Positions 11,809 to 20,677 of a stretch of 64,000 nucleotides of DNA are shown in pieces (within the stretch, counting starts at the first letter, position 1; each line of letters begins with the position of its first letter). The stretch lies in NCBI GenBank assembly GCA_003612515.1, contig RAZB01000003.1:124001-188000 (forward strand), written 5' to 3'. The translations under genes and the position numbers were made by a program. The notes under the pieces were generated by a model. It ran no database searches, was not told the DNA's origin, and saw only the letters and a program-made list of their open reading frames with translations. The DNA comes from a bacterium D16-34. GTDB taxonomy: Bacteria > Actinomycetota > Coriobacteriia > Coriobacteriales > Eggerthellaceae.

Positions 11809-12380
11809 TCACCTCCATCTGTTGAGTCTTTAAGCACGTTGCGAGCGTGTTCAAGCTGCGACACGACACTAGCGTCAATGCGGCGGCCATTCGCACTCAT
11901 CAATATGCCGCCGAGCAGGGACTTGTCGATATGCTCGCGTAAAACGACATTGTGACCCAGATCGGCTTGCGTTTTGTTAATAATGACTTCGCGCAAATGA
12001 TCGTCAAGCTCTACAACGGTTGTCACATCAACAACCACGACATCAAGTTTGCGCTCCAGTTCGGTTTTGTAGCTATCCCATACGCGCGACAGCAACGCAA
12101 AATCCCCGCGTTCAGCCATAATGGCTAAAACTTCTGCAAGGATCGGATCAGCTTGGGCGAAAACTTCGCGAGCAAGCGTTTTCCTCTGCTCAGGCGTATA
12201 AGAGCTACTTTCCATTGCATTGGATAAGTCCATGTGCGAACGCACAACGCTCAAGATGCGCTCAAATTGATCGCGAATTTCCAGAACTTTGTCCTGTCCA
12301 CCCGCTTCATAAGCGCTATCAACGAGCACTGTTGCGTACGCGGCGACCTTTTCCTTTTGAATGCGGCGGTTATTCGGCAT
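11802..12380 (-). CDS. atpH: ATP synthase F1 delta subunit
   Basis: Peripheral-stalk connector between F1 and the b subunits, 192 residues. The N-terminal helical domain ([20 protein letters not shown]) is followed by the family's C-terminal [20 protein letters not shown]. It overlaps atpF by 11 bases and atpA by 7. Divergent in sequence, as delta subunits usually are, but its place in the operon leaves little doubt. Confidence 0.93.
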   Translation of the reverse strand: MPNNRRIQKEKVAAYATVLVDSAYEAGGQDKVLEIRDQFERILSVVRSHMDLSNAMESSSYTPEQRKTLAREVFAQADPILAEVLAIMAERGDFALLSRVWDSYKTELERKLDVVVVDVTTVVELDDHLREVIINKTQADLGHNVVLREHIDKSLLGGILMSANGRRIDASVVSQLEHARNVLKDSTDGGEC

Positions 12381-12987
12381 TGAAACTACCCGCCTCTTTC
12401 ACGTAGCGTTCAATAATCTTGCGATGCTCTTCGTCAGAAAGATCCTCGCCAATAATTTTTGAAGCAACAGACACCGACAGATCAGCCATAGAGCCCTGCA
12501 GCTCTGCCAATGCGCTTTTCTTCTCCGCCTCAATGGCAGCATGAGCTTTCTCAATCATAGCTGCAGCTTCAGCCTGCGCTTTTGCGGTGATGTCAGCTTG
12601 CACTGCTTCACCTGTCTTACGCGCCTCTGCAACGATTGAAGAAGCCTGATCTTTCGCCTCGTCCAGCTGGCGCTTGTACTCAACAAGCACGCGCTCGCTT
12701 TCAATGCGATTCTGCTCAGATTTCTCAAGAGCATCCTTGATGGTGCTCTCACGCTTCTCCAGCATGCCCTCAAACTTCGGCCAGCCAAACTTGCCTAAGA
12801 TGATGAGCAAAATGATGAAGGCCACGAGCATAGGAATAAACTCCAGCATGTCAGGCAAAATAGCTGAAATGCCAGCAGATTCCTCCTCGCTTGCGAACGC
12901 GAGCGCAGGGAAAGCAAGCGTCGTGAAGCCAGCAGCTAACGCGAGCGCGCCCAAACGGGTTGATGCTTTTTTCGCTCTCATTTTCAC
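12370..12987 (-). CDS. atpF: ATP synthase Fo b subunit with N-terminal signal-like extension
   Basis: Peripheral stalk, 205 residues. Residues 1-33 look like a cleavable signal peptide (KKAST, hydrophobic run, AFA). A membrane helix follows near residues 50-70 (MLVAFIILLIILGKFGWPKF) and then a long charged coiled coil. The GTG at 12987 is chosen because AGGAGG lies 7 bases upstream; the ATG two codons later would be 13 bases away. The signal-like N terminus is unusual compared with E. coli but I believe it is common in Actinobacteria-related lineages. Confidence 0.94.
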   Translation of the reverse strand: MKMRAKKASTRLGALALAAGFTTLAFPALAFASEEESAGISAILPDMLEFIPMLVAFIILLIILGKFGWPKFEGMLEKRESTIKDALEKSEQNRIESERVLVEYKRQLDEAKDQASSIVAEARKTGEAVQADITAKAQAEAAAMIEKAHAAIEAEKKSALAELQGSMADLSVSVASKIIGEDLSDEEHRKIIERYVKEAGSFNAE

Positions 12988-13038
12988 GTGGTAACCTCCT
13001 AATAGGCCTTATGCGGCAATAGCGAATAAAGACCTAAG

Positions 13039-13257
13039 TTACACGATGAATGCGAGAACGAAGCCGATGAGTGCCAATGCCTCAGCAAGAGCAGCACCGA
13101 TGATGAAGTTGGTGAACAGACGACCAGCCAGTTCAGGTTGACGAGCAGAAGCCATGCAGCAGCCATAACAAGCGATGCCGATGCCCAGACCCGGACCGAT
13201 CGTTGCAAGGCCGTAGCCCACAAGCTTCAGAGCAGAAAGAGCGAGAGTAAGTTCCAC
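13039..13257 (-). CDS. atpE: ATP synthase Fo c subunit (ring)
   Basis: Proteolipid of the rotor ring, 72 residues, two membrane helices joined by the ARQPE loop. The ion-binding Glu lies in AALAEALALIGF of helix 2. In helix 1 the sequence after the conserved Pro is PGLGIGIA. Sodium-type rings have Gln at the fourth position after this Pro and Ser or Thr after the Glu; here they are Ile and Ala. By known Na+ signatures this is a proton ring. The start is GTG preceded by a near-perfect ribosome site (AAAGGAGG, 5-base spacing), consistent with the need for many c copies. Confidence 0.96.
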   Translation of the reverse strand: MELTLALSALKLVGYGLATIGPGLGIGIACYGCCMASARQPELAGRLFTNFIIGAALAEALALIGFVLAFIV

Positions 13258-13274
13258 AATTTCCTCCTTTTACT

Positions 13275-13299
13275 GTTTCTTGAGCCTTTCCCAAGAAAC
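13275..13299. other. Perfect 8-bp hairpin in the atpB-atpE intergenic leader
   Basis: GTTTCTTG pairs perfectly with CAAGAAAC across a 9-base loop. It sits between atpB and atpE, just upstream of the atpE ribosome site, inside a 118-bp gap that is long for this operon. No T run follows. It could be an mRNA-processing or stability element that raises atpE output. The role is inferred. Confidence 0.45.
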
Positions 13300-13375
13300 T
13301 CCAGCAAAAACTATCTCTTCGGTGTTACGCACCGATGAAACCAAACTAATGTGTCGCGCAGGCGACTGTGACCAC

Positions 13376-14161
13376 TTAGTGGCTTGAAGTTGCTAATGAG
13401 ATATAAACCGCAGACAAGATGGTAAATACATATGCCTGCAAGAAAGCAACCAAAACCTCAAGAGCATACATGGCAATCAAAAATACCATAAAGCCGATGG
13501 GTGGCAGAGCGAAAATGAAGTTCGCATCTTGAACAGCGCATCCAATAAAGATGCTGATAGCAAGAGCGAAAACGCCGAGCACCATATGTCCTGCAAACAT
13601 GTTGCCATAAAGTCGAACAGCAAGTGTCAATGCGCGAAGCACCATAGACACGAATTCAAAAAACCAGATAACCGGAACCATAGGACCTGGCAGACCAGAC
13701 GGTGCGATGGACTTAATATAGCCCCAGCCACCATGAGCCTTAACGCCCCAGTAGTTAAAGTAAACAAAAGAAATGATTGCAAGTGCCCACGTAACAGAAA
13801 TGGTTCCTGTAGGGGTTTTGCAACCAGGGATAAGACCAACAAAGTTTGAGATCAAGATAAAGAAAAACAGCGTTGCCAAGAAGGGGATGTGTTTTTTGTA
13901 ACCGTGTCCAATAGCACCTTCGCCCATATCTTTGCGAACAAATTCATACCCATACTCAACCATATTGACGAATTTGTTGTTGGGAACAAGCGTCAAGCGC
14001 TTGCTTACTCCAAGCACGATGGCAATAGTGATCAAAAAGCAGATGATCATCCAGAAGATATACTGCGTCATTCCAAATGAACTTGTGCCAAAGACAATAG
14101 CCGGATCAAAAGAATGCTGGAGATGCGGGACGTTTTCAGCAAATAAATCAAGCGGGTTCAC
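13376..14161 (-). CDS. atpB: ATP synthase Fo a subunit
   Basis: Stator subunit forming the two half-channels for protons, 261 residues with about six membrane helices. The essential Arg is in the helix LALAVRLYGNMFAGHMVLG near residue 190. The C-terminal helix (ALEVLVAFLQAYVFTILSAV) has the conserved Glu and Gln facing the ring. The start is GTG with AAGGA upstream. Confidence 0.96.
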   Translation of the reverse strand: MNPLDLFAENVPHLQHSFDPAIVFGTSSFGMTQYIFWMIICFLITIAIVLGVSKRLTLVPNNKFVNMVEYGYEFVRKDMGEGAIGHGYKKHIPFLATLFFFILISNFVGLIPGCKTPTGTISVTWALAIISFVYFNYWGVKAHGGWGYIKSIAPSGLPGPMVPVIWFFEFVSMVLRALTLAVRLYGNMFAGHMVLGVFALAISIFIGCAVQDANFIFALPPIGFMVFLIAMYALEVLVAFLQAYVFTILSAVYISLATSSH

Positions 14162-14191
14162 AGAGATTATCCTTCCATTGATCGGTGCGAC

Positions 14192-14473
14192 TTAACGACG
14201 CAGCTGTTTTGTAATTCCAAAAATGGCTGCACACACGCATAGTGCACCAACTTCACCCAACACATACGGAAGCACTACATCACGTGCGAAAACTATACAC
14301 AAAATAGCGAAGACAAAAATAAGCACGAAGGACAACAACACGCCCATCATTAAAGCGCCAGCATGACCGAGGTTGCTGGTCTTTGTTGCGTTTTTAGCTA
14401 AGCGCCAACCCAGCAACAAAGGCAAAAAACCCACGGCACCTGAAATGAGTCCTAAAATAACTGCTACAACCAT
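14192..14473 (-). CDS. Small membrane protein, probable ATP synthase assembly protein AtpI-like
   Basis: 93 residues with three predicted membrane helices (VVAVILGLISGAVGFLPLLL; LMMGVLLSFVLIFVFAILC; YVLGEVGALCVCAAIF). It lies 30 bases before atpB, the position of atpI in most F-type operons. I start at the ATG at 14473 because GGAAG lies just upstream and the longer frame adds 62 residues of non-conserved, promoter-like sequence. AtpI is known to help build the c ring and carry Mg2+. Sequence similarity is weak, so the name rests mainly on position and size. Confidence 0.7.
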   Translation of the reverse strand: MVVAVILGLISGAVGFLPLLLGWRLAKNATKTSNLGHAGALMMGVLLSFVLIFVFAILCIVFARDVVLPYVLGEVGALCVCAAIFGITKQLRR

Positions 14474-14652
14474 GTCTTTCTTCCGTACGCTGTCTGACAC
14501 CCTAAATTGCCAAACATACCCATAGTAGCCGTTTGCGCATAAGGAGTCGTAACAAAGCACCAAAAACTCACGCTTTTTCGGGTAAGTGGAACACATTTTT
14601 GGGCAAAACTGCATAAAACCAGAGTGCATTGTCAAAAAATCGTATACTTTAA

Positions 14653-15114
14653 CTAGCACTCAAAAACGCGGAGCTTAACGCCTGCCTCCCGGAGCATGTC
14701 CATAGCAAGCTCGTCAGGATAAGGGTTTTGATAAATGATCTCTTCGATGCCAGCATTTATAAGCATTTTGGCGCAGACTACACAAGGTTGCGTGTTGATA
14801 TAAATTGAAGAGCCAGATATGTCAATGCCATAACGGGCCGCTTGGATGATGGCATTTTGCTCAGCATGGAGTCCACGACAAATTTCATGACGCTGACCAG
14901 ATGGAACACCGAGCTGCTCTCGCAAACATCCCGTCTCAGAACAATGACGCATACCAGTTGGCACGCCATTATACCCAGTTGCAAGGATACGACGATCCTT
15001 CACAATGACTGCACCCACAGCGCGCCTCAAACACGTGGTGCGCGTTGCCACTTCATTGGCGAGCTTCATAAAATACTCGTCCCAGCTGGGGCGATTATCC
15101 ACATCAGGCGACAC
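14653..15114 (-). CDS. dCMP deaminase / ComEB-type cytidine deaminase family protein
   Basis: 153 residues. The zinc site is complete: HAEQNAI gives the His ligand and catalytic Glu, and PCVVCAK gives the two Cys. The N-terminal [19 protein letters not shown] is typical of dCMP deaminases, which feed dUMP and thymidylate synthesis. The start is GTG at 15114, chosen because AGGGGAG lies 6 bases upstream and it follows the upp stop by 19 bases. A 170-residue ATG version would overlap upp. The two genes are probably cotranscribed and both serve pyrimidine metabolism. Confidence 0.88.
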   Translation of the reverse strand: MSPDVDNRPSWDEYFMKLANEVATRTTCLRRAVGAVIVKDRRILATGYNGVPTGMRHCSETGCLREQLGVPSGQRHEICRGLHAEQNAIIQAARYGIDISGSSIYINTQPCVVCAKMLINAGIEEIIYQNPYPDELAMDMLREAGVKLRVFEC

Positions 15115-15133
15115 GATTGCTCCCCTATCTGAA

Positions 15134-15769
15134 TTACTTCGTTCCAAAGATGCGATCGCCCGCATCTCCTAAACCTGGCACAATATAGGCATGATCATTT
15201 AAGCCTTCATCTATCGCACAGGTATAGATTTCTACCTCAGGATCAGCTTCCAATACCGCTTCAATACCTTCAGGTGCAGCCACCAAAACTACAAGCTTAA
15301 TGCTTTTTACCCCTTGCTTGCGCAGATACTGAATTGCCGCAACCGCAGAACCGCCCGTTGCAAGCATCGGATCGACCACCATTACTTCACGCTGGTCAAT
15401 GCTATCTGGCAGCTTTGCGTAATACTCATGAGGTTCATGGGTTACCGGATCACGATACATACCAAGATGTCCGACAAAGGTAGAAGGCATAAGCTCTTGA
15501 ATGCCTTCTACCATGCCAAGTCCGGCACGCAAGATAGGCACGATTACCATCTTCTTACCGGCAACCTGTTTGCACGTGGTCTCGCAGATCGGCGTTTCCA
15601 CCTGCACATCTTCAAGCGCCAAACCGCGAGTAGCCTCATATCCTTCAAACATGGCGAGCTCTTTTACCAACTCACGAAAATCTTTTGATGAGGTGTTTTT
15701 GTCGCGAAGCTTAGAAAGCTTATGCTGCACCATGGGATGATCTACAACTACAACGCGATCGCTTGTCAT
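15134..15769 (-). CDS. upp: Uracil phosphoribosyltransferase
   Basis: Salvages uracil to UMP using PRPP. 211 residues, full length. The PRPP loop is [18 protein letters not shown], and the flexible loop [12 protein letters not shown] and uracil-binding C terminus ([16 protein letters not shown]) are present. It is 77 bases downstream of glyA and directly upstream of the deaminase gene. Confidence 0.97.
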   Translation of the reverse strand: MTSDRVVVVDHPMVQHKLSKLRDKNTSSKDFRELVKELAMFEGYEATRGLALEDVQVETPICETTCKQVAGKKMVIVPILRAGLGMVEGIQELMPSTFVGHLGMYRDPVTHEPHEYYAKLPDSIDQREVMVVDPMLATGGSAVAAIQYLRKQGVKSIKLVVLVAAPEGIEAVLEADPEVEIYTCAIDEGLNDHAYIVPGLGDAGDRIFGTK

Positions 15770-15846
15770 GTATTACTCCTAACCAAGTTACCAATCAAAA
15801 TACCCGAACTACTAAAAACTATTGCCTCGCCGGCGGCGTGACTTAT

Positions 15847-17103
15847 TTAGTAGACCAATCCAGGATAGAGTGGATGCGCAGCCAGCATTTGCTCAACCTG
15901 CGTACGAATTTCTGCAAGACGCTCTTCGTTGTCTGCATTAAATACGGTTGCCGCAATGCAAAGACCAACCTGATAGAAATCCTCAGCGTCAAACCCACGC
16001 GTAGTAGCTGCCGCTGAGCCAACACGAATACCACTCGTAACAAACGGCGAACGCGTTTCATTGGGAATCGCGTTTTTATTAACCGTCAGACCAACTGACT
16101 CGAGCAACTTTTCTGCATCTTTACCGGTAACATCAGCCGGCGTCAGATCAACCAGGCACAAATGATTATCAGTACCACCTGAGACCAAACGCAAGCCGCC
16201 ATCTAACATACCACGACCAAGCGAAGCAGCGTTTTCAATTACGCGATCAATATATTCGCGATAACTTGGCTGGAGTGCTTCGCCAAAAGCAACCGCTTTA
16301 CCAGCTATAACATGCATGAGAGGGCCACCTTGTGCACCAGGAAAGACCGCTTTGTCTATTTTTTTGGCAATCTCTTCGTCGTTTGAAAGAATGAAACCGC
16401 CGCGCGGGCCTCGCAGTGTTTTATGACTCGTAGACGTCACAACGTCTGCAAAAGGTACTGGTGAGGGATGCGCACCTGCCGCCACGAGGCCAGCGATATG
16501 AGCCATGTCAACCATGAAGTAGGCACCCACTTCATGAGCTATTTGCGCCATACGCTCAAAATCGATAACGCGCGGATAGGCACTTGCACCACCAACGATC
16601 ATCTTAGGGCGACATTCTTTTGCAATTCGCTCAAGTTCATCATAGTCAATAGTTTCAGTATCTTCAGACACGCCATAGCTGACGATGTCGTAGAGTTTGC
16701 CGGAGAAATTCACTGGAGATCCGTGCGTGAGATGGCCGCCGTGAGCCAAGCTCATGCCAAGAACGGTATCACCTGGCTCAATGAGTGCGGTATAGGCAGC
16801 AAAATTCGCATTTGCGCCACAGTGAGGTTGCACATTGGCGAATTGTGAACCAAAAAGCTCGCATGCTCTGTCACGTGCAAGATCCTCGACAATATCAACT
16901 TTCTCACAACCGCCGTAATAGCGCTTGCCAGGGTATCCTTCGGCATATTTGTTGGTGAGCACACTCCCCACCGCTTCCATCACTGCTTGTGATGTGAAAT
17001 TCTCTGACGCGATCAACTCCACAGAATCGCGCTCACGATTAAGCTCTTGGTTGATTGCTGAAAGTACAGCCGGATCAGATTGAGCCAGATATGATTGTGT
17101 CAT
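15847..17103 (-). CDS. glyA: Serine hydroxymethyltransferase
   Basis: Interconverts serine and glycine while loading one-carbon units on tetrahydrofolate; PLP enzyme, 418 residues. The PLP lysine lies in [16 protein letters not shown] near residue 230, and the folate-site region ([19 protein letters not shown]) is at the N terminus. I start at the ATG at 17103 preceded by GAGAGGG. A GTG six codons earlier is possible. The folate link fits the thymidylate-related deaminase two genes away. Confidence 0.96.
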   Translation of the reverse strand: MTQSYLAQSDPAVLSAINQELNRERDSVELIASENFTSQAVMEAVGSVLTNKYAEGYPGKRYYGGCEKVDIVEDLARDRACELFGSQFANVQPHCGANANFAAYTALIEPGDTVLGMSLAHGGHLTHGSPVNFSGKLYDIVSYGVSEDTETIDYDELERIAKECRPKMIVGGASAYPRVIDFERMAQIAHEVGAYFMVDMAHIAGLVAAGAHPSPVPFADVVTSTSHKTLRGPRGGFILSNDEEIAKKIDKAVFPGAQGGPLMHVIAGKAVAFGEALQPSYREYIDRVIENAASLGRGMLDGGLRLVSGGTDNHLCLVDLTPADVTGKDAEKLLESVGLTVNKNAIPNETRSPFVTSGIRVGSAAATTRGFDAEDFYQVGLCIAATVFNADNEERLAEIRTQVEQMLAAHPLYPGLVY

Positions 17104-17199
17104 TGTCGTTAACCCTCTCACTTATTATGTTTATCTCTCTGGTTGTTACTAGGTAGCTACCCGGTCTATCTCTTGGTCAAACCTTCTCTGAAACACACT

Positions 17200-17643
17200 T
17201 TAAACAAGTGAGTCTAGTTCCATAATTTTCTCAACGCGCCCAGCATGTCTGCCGCCACCAAACTCAGTAGTTAAAAAGATCTCCAAAATCTCACAGTTAA
17301 CAGCAGGCTCCACAAAACGACCTGACAGGGTAATAACATTTGCGTCATTATGCTCTCGACACAACAAGGCAAACTGAGGCGTAATGATATTTGCAGCGCG
17401 AATGCCAGGAACCTTATCGGCGGCAAGCGCCATGCCAATGCCGGTACCGCAAACAAGTACACCGCGATCCGCTGCACCATTCGCAACATCTTGTGCAACA
17501 AGTGCCGCATAGTCGGGATAATCAACGCGATCATCGTTTTCCGGTCCGCGATCAATCACATCATGACCACGCTCCAATAAATATCCAATGAGCAGTTCCT
17601 TTTGCTCAAAACCGGCATGATCGCTTCCTATGCTAATGATCAT
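17200..17643 (-). CDS. rpiB: Ribose-5-phosphate isomerase B
   Basis: Interconverts ribose 5-phosphate and ribulose 5-phosphate. 147 residues; SDHAGFEQKELL at the N terminus, the catalytic Cys in GVLVCGTGIGMALAADKV, and a C-terminal HAGRVEKIMELD typical of RpiB. 96 bases separate it from glyA. It could be a related allose isomerase, but full RpiB motifs are present. Confidence 0.95.
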   Translation of the reverse strand: MIISIGSDHAGFEQKELLIGYLLERGHDVIDRGPENDDRVDYPDYAALVAQDVANGAADRGVLVCGTGIGMALAADKVPGIRAANIITPQFALLCREHNDANVITLSGRFVEPAVNCEILEIFLTTEFGGGRHAGRVEKIMELDSLV

Positions 17644-17746
17644 GAAACCACCCTTCGCATACCTGTTTGAATTAGCTCAAATGAGCACACTTGCTCTATT
17701 GTAAAACAGGCGCGTCTTTGCATTATGACGATTTCTATTTCGCACG

Positions 17747-17774
17747 AAAAAAGCCCTCTGACGAAACAGCGCTT
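17747..17774 (-). terminator. Probable terminator downstream of tsaC
   Basis: Leftward, an imperfect hairpin (AGCGCTG with CAGAGGGCT) is followed by TTTTTT within 35 bases of the tsaC stop. The stem has an internal loop, so this is a moderate call. It would close the cobalamin-operon/tsaC transcript. Confidence 0.5.
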
Positions 17775-17780
17775 CACCAT

Positions 17781-18422
17781 TTAAAAGGAAATACCACTTT
17801 GCACAAGCTCTTGACGCATAAGGTGTGCCCGAGCACCTGCACGCAGAATGTGCGGCGTTTGAGTAGTTGCGTCAATGACCGTAGAAGACACCCCTTGCGA
17901 AATGCTGCCCCACCCCGGAATGATGGCTGATACCTGTGACGCAATACGAGGATCTATCGCTTCATATGCAACTACGTCAGCTGCGCCAGATCTATTTGCC
18001 GAAGTCGTAGCAAGCGGTGAGCCAACTTCTTCGATAAGACGCAAAACACAAGGCGAATTTGGCATACGCAAACCAATGGTATTTGCCTCAGAGCGAAACG
18101 CCTTGGGCACGCTTTGGGCTGCGCGCACCACGAGCGTGAGATCACCAGGCCAAAACTTTGCTGCTAACAAGCGCGCCCAAGGCGGCACGTCGTGTCCGTA
18201 AAAGCTCAGGTCATCAACACTTCGCACCAGCCACGCAATAGGTTTGCCAGCATCGCGTTTTTTGATGTCGTAGAGTACCTGTGAGCTTTGCGCATGCAAA
18301 ACGCTTACACCTAAACCAAAAACGGTATCGGTTGGAAATACAACCGCTTGTCCAGCGCGTAGCGCATCAAGCGCACAACCAAACGCATCTAAAGAGGGAC
18401 GCTGCATACTATCCACCGGCAA
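17781..18422 (-). CDS. tsaC: L-threonylcarbamoyladenylate synthase (YrdC/Sua5 family)
   Basis: Makes the activated carbamoyl-threonine used to build t6A37 in tRNAs. 213 residues with the YrdC core: VVFPTDTVFGLGVSV, KRDAGKPIAWLV and PLATTSANRSGAADV. It lacks the extra C-terminal Sua5 domain, so it is the short TsaC type. It lies 64 bases downstream of the ECF S component and may be read from that operon. Confidence 0.92.
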   Translation of the reverse strand: MPVDSMQRPSLDAFGCALDALRAGQAVVFPTDTVFGLGVSVLHAQSSQVLYDIKKRDAGKPIAWLVRSVDDLSFYGHDVPPWARLLAAKFWPGDLTLVVRAAQSVPKAFRSEANTIGLRMPNSPCVLRLIEEVGSPLATTSANRSGAADVVAYEAIDPRIASQVSAIIPGWGSISQGVSSTVIDATTQTPHILRAGARAHLMRQELVQSGISF

Positions 18423-18486
18423 AAATCCACCTTTTTATTCGCACGAATTCTTGGCTCTTAAGACATTCAAAAGATAAGCATACTCA

Positions 18487-19200
18487 CTATACCAAGGCAT
18501 ACTTAGTTTTAATACGTTCAAGCTTTTTTTGCCACGGCGCATAAAGCACCGCCAAAAAAATAACAGTTGCCACTCCGTGCATTACATCAAAGAAGAGCGC
18601 GGCACCAAAGGCAGCCAGTGCACCAGCAAAGCTAAAAGGATGGACAAAACCAATGACATACCAACCATTTAAGACAATGCCATACAGCAATGCCGACATA
18701 AAGCCATAGGTATACAGCACGGTCTTATGCTGTAACAAGCCACAACTTGCTAAAACTCCAGCTACATATCCCACTACCCCCCATGCATACATCTGCCAGG
18801 GAGTCCAAGGTCCTTGCCCAAAAAAGAAATTCGACACCAAAGCAGCAAGAGCGCCCACCATAAAACCTACTCGACGGCCAAATATTGAGCCAGCCATAAT
18901 GCAAATCGCTGATACTGGCTTGAAATCTGGGATCGCCGCAAACAAAATGCGACCTGCAGCTGCAAGCGCAGCAAGCACAACAGTGGGCATGATCTGTTTA
19001 AGCGGAGGTCGCGTTGCTTCGAACCCCGCAAAGAAAACACCGAGGGCTACACATGCCACCAATGCACTCAAAAGCGCCGCTTGTTCTATTTGAAAATATG
19101 CACAGAGTCCAAGCACCAGCGGAACACCGATAAGCGCTATAGCCTCACAAACGCCTTCTATGAGCTGACTACTTATATGTCTTTGCCCACTTGTTTGCAT
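18487..19200 (-). CDS. ECF transporter S component, probable cobalamin-specific subunit
   Basis: Membrane substrate-binding subunit, 237 residues with six or more hydrophobic segments. The region FKPVSAICIMAGSIFGRR followed by GFMVGALAALVSNFFFGQGP is typical of ECF S components. It overlaps the A subunit by 32 bases and belongs to an operon led by a cobalamin riboswitch. That makes it a CbrT-like cobalamin or corrinoid S component. Sequence alone does not prove the substrate. Confidence 0.82.
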   Translation of the reverse strand: MQTSGQRHISSQLIEGVCEAIALIGVPLVLGLCAYFQIEQAALLSALVACVALGVFFAGFEATRPPLKQIMPTVVLAALAAAGRILFAAIPDFKPVSAICIMAGSIFGRRVGFMVGALAALVSNFFFGQGPWTPWQMYAWGVVGYVAGVLASCGLLQHKTVLYTYGFMSALLYGIVLNGWYVIGFVHPFSFAGALAAFGAALFFDVMHGVATVIFLAVLYAPWQKKLERIKTKYALV

Positions 19201-20677
19201 AACTCACGTGCTCCATCATCTGAGCAAACAAATTGTCTTTTGGTTCATAAAATATCGTATCGGCGAAAAACTCATCGGGTGTTTGCGTTAGTGCATCCTG
19301 CCCATTAAAAAGCAAGGTAACTCGATCTGCTAAAAGCTGCACGAAAGTCATGTCGTGTGTCGCCACCACTGCCGTATTACCAGCCTCGATATAAGCAAGC
19401 ACCGCCTCAGCCACGTTGCTTGCAGCTTGCGCATCAAGACCCTTTGTTGGTTCGTCAAGCAATAACAACGTTGGCTGAGTTAACAAAAGCTTTGCCAAAG
19501 CAAGCTGTTGCTGCTCGCCCCCTGAAAGATCAAAAGGATGAAGCTCAAGGCGAGAGAGCAAGTTGAAGCGGTCTGCCCACGCAAGCCAGTCCTCATCAGT
19601 ATACCCACACGCATTTTGCCACTCTTTAAGCTCTTCTGCGACGCTATCGCAAACAAAGAGAGACTTGGGATTTTGCGGCAAATATGCCTGGTGAGCCAAG
19701 GCGGAATTATCTACTTGTCCTAAACGAGGCTTCAATACGCCCGCAAGTGCTTTTAAAAGCGTCGTTTTGCCGCAGCCATTTCCACCCACAAGCGCATGCA
19801 GGCTCCCTGCTTGAACCGAAAGCGAGCAGCGATCGAGCACAAGCGTTGATGTATTCGGGTAACTAATCGATATGTCGCGTGCGCGCACGTGCACAGGACC
19901 GTCTTTTACCACATGGCGACGCAAGCTTTCAACAGGAGACACTCCTGCTCGCAGACTTTCAAGGTCAACTGGCCCTAGCTTGCCATCAGACAAACAAACT
20001 GCACTTGTTGCATAATCAACCATCGCCTCAGGATTATGGGTGGCCACCACAACCGTTACGCCGAGTTCTCGATTAATGCGAAAGAGCGCATGCAAAAAGT
20101 TTTTTTCTGCCACCGGATCAAGTTGAGCAGTAGGCTCATCAAGCACCATAAGACGAGGACGAAGCGCCATAACAGCTGCCAGGCAAAGCAGCTGTTTTTG
20201 ACCGCCTGAAAGTTGGTCGGTGCGCTTGTTAAACCACGACTCAATACCAAAAAAGTGCGCGACTTCAGCAACGCGTTTTCTCATGGTGTGCTGATCTATG
20301 CCTTGGTTCTCCAATCCAAAAGCAAGTTCATGCCATACGCTATCGCAGACCAGCTGGTTGTCGGGGCTTTGCGAGACAAAGCCAACGCAAGGATCAAATT
20401 CGCCCCGACAAGCCGCCGAGCGCACCTGATCCCAAACGCGCAAAAGGCCCGTCTGAGTTCCAGCTGGCGAAAGTGCGGGCTGCAAACAGCGCAAAAGGGT
20501 GCTTTTTCCGCTTCCAGTTGTGCCTATCATCAGCTGAAATGATCCCTCAGGAACCTCCCAGGATAGTCCGGATAAGACCGGTGAGCAGTTGGGATACGAA
20601 AACGAATAATCATTCGCCAAAATAGCGACAGCGTGCTCTGGTGCCAGTTCGTTTGTATCCATCTTACCCGTATCCAT
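19169..20677 (-). CDS. ECF transporter energising ATPase, two ABC domains fused
   Basis: 502 residues carrying two complete ABC ATPases in tandem, equal to EcfA and EcfA' in one chain. Domain 1 has GTTGSGKST near residue 50, LSGGQKQLLCLA and LMVLDEPTAQLDP. Domain 2 has GGNGCGKTTLLKAL, LSGGEQQQLALA and LLLLDEPTKGLD. The ATG at 20677 overlaps the T-component stop as TTAATG, a standard coupling arrangement. The longest frame adds 25 Cys-rich residues with no support. It powers the operon's S subunit. Confidence 0.92.
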   Translation of the reverse strand: MDTGKMDTNELAPEHAVAILANDYSFSYPNCSPVLSGLSWEVPEGSFQLMIGTTGSGKSTLLRCLQPALSPAGTQTGLLRVWDQVRSAACRGEFDPCVGFVSQSPDNQLVCDSVWHELAFGLENQGIDQHTMRKRVAEVAHFFGIESWFNKRTDQLSGGQKQLLCLAAVMALRPRLMVLDEPTAQLDPVAEKNFLHALFRINRELGVTVVVATHNPEAMVDYATSAVCLSDGKLGPVDLESLRAGVSPVESLRRHVVKDGPVHVRARDISISYPNTSTLVLDRCSLSVQAGSLHALVGGNGCGKTTLLKALAGVLKPRLGQVDNSALAHQAYLPQNPKSLFVCDSVAEELKEWQNACGYTDEDWLAWADRFNLLSRLELHPFDLSGGEQQQLALAKLLLTQPTLLLLDEPTKGLDAQAASNVAEAVLAYIEAGNTAVVATHDMTFVQLLADRVTLLFNGQDALTQTPDEFFADTIFYEPKDNLFAQMMEHVSYANKWAKTYK

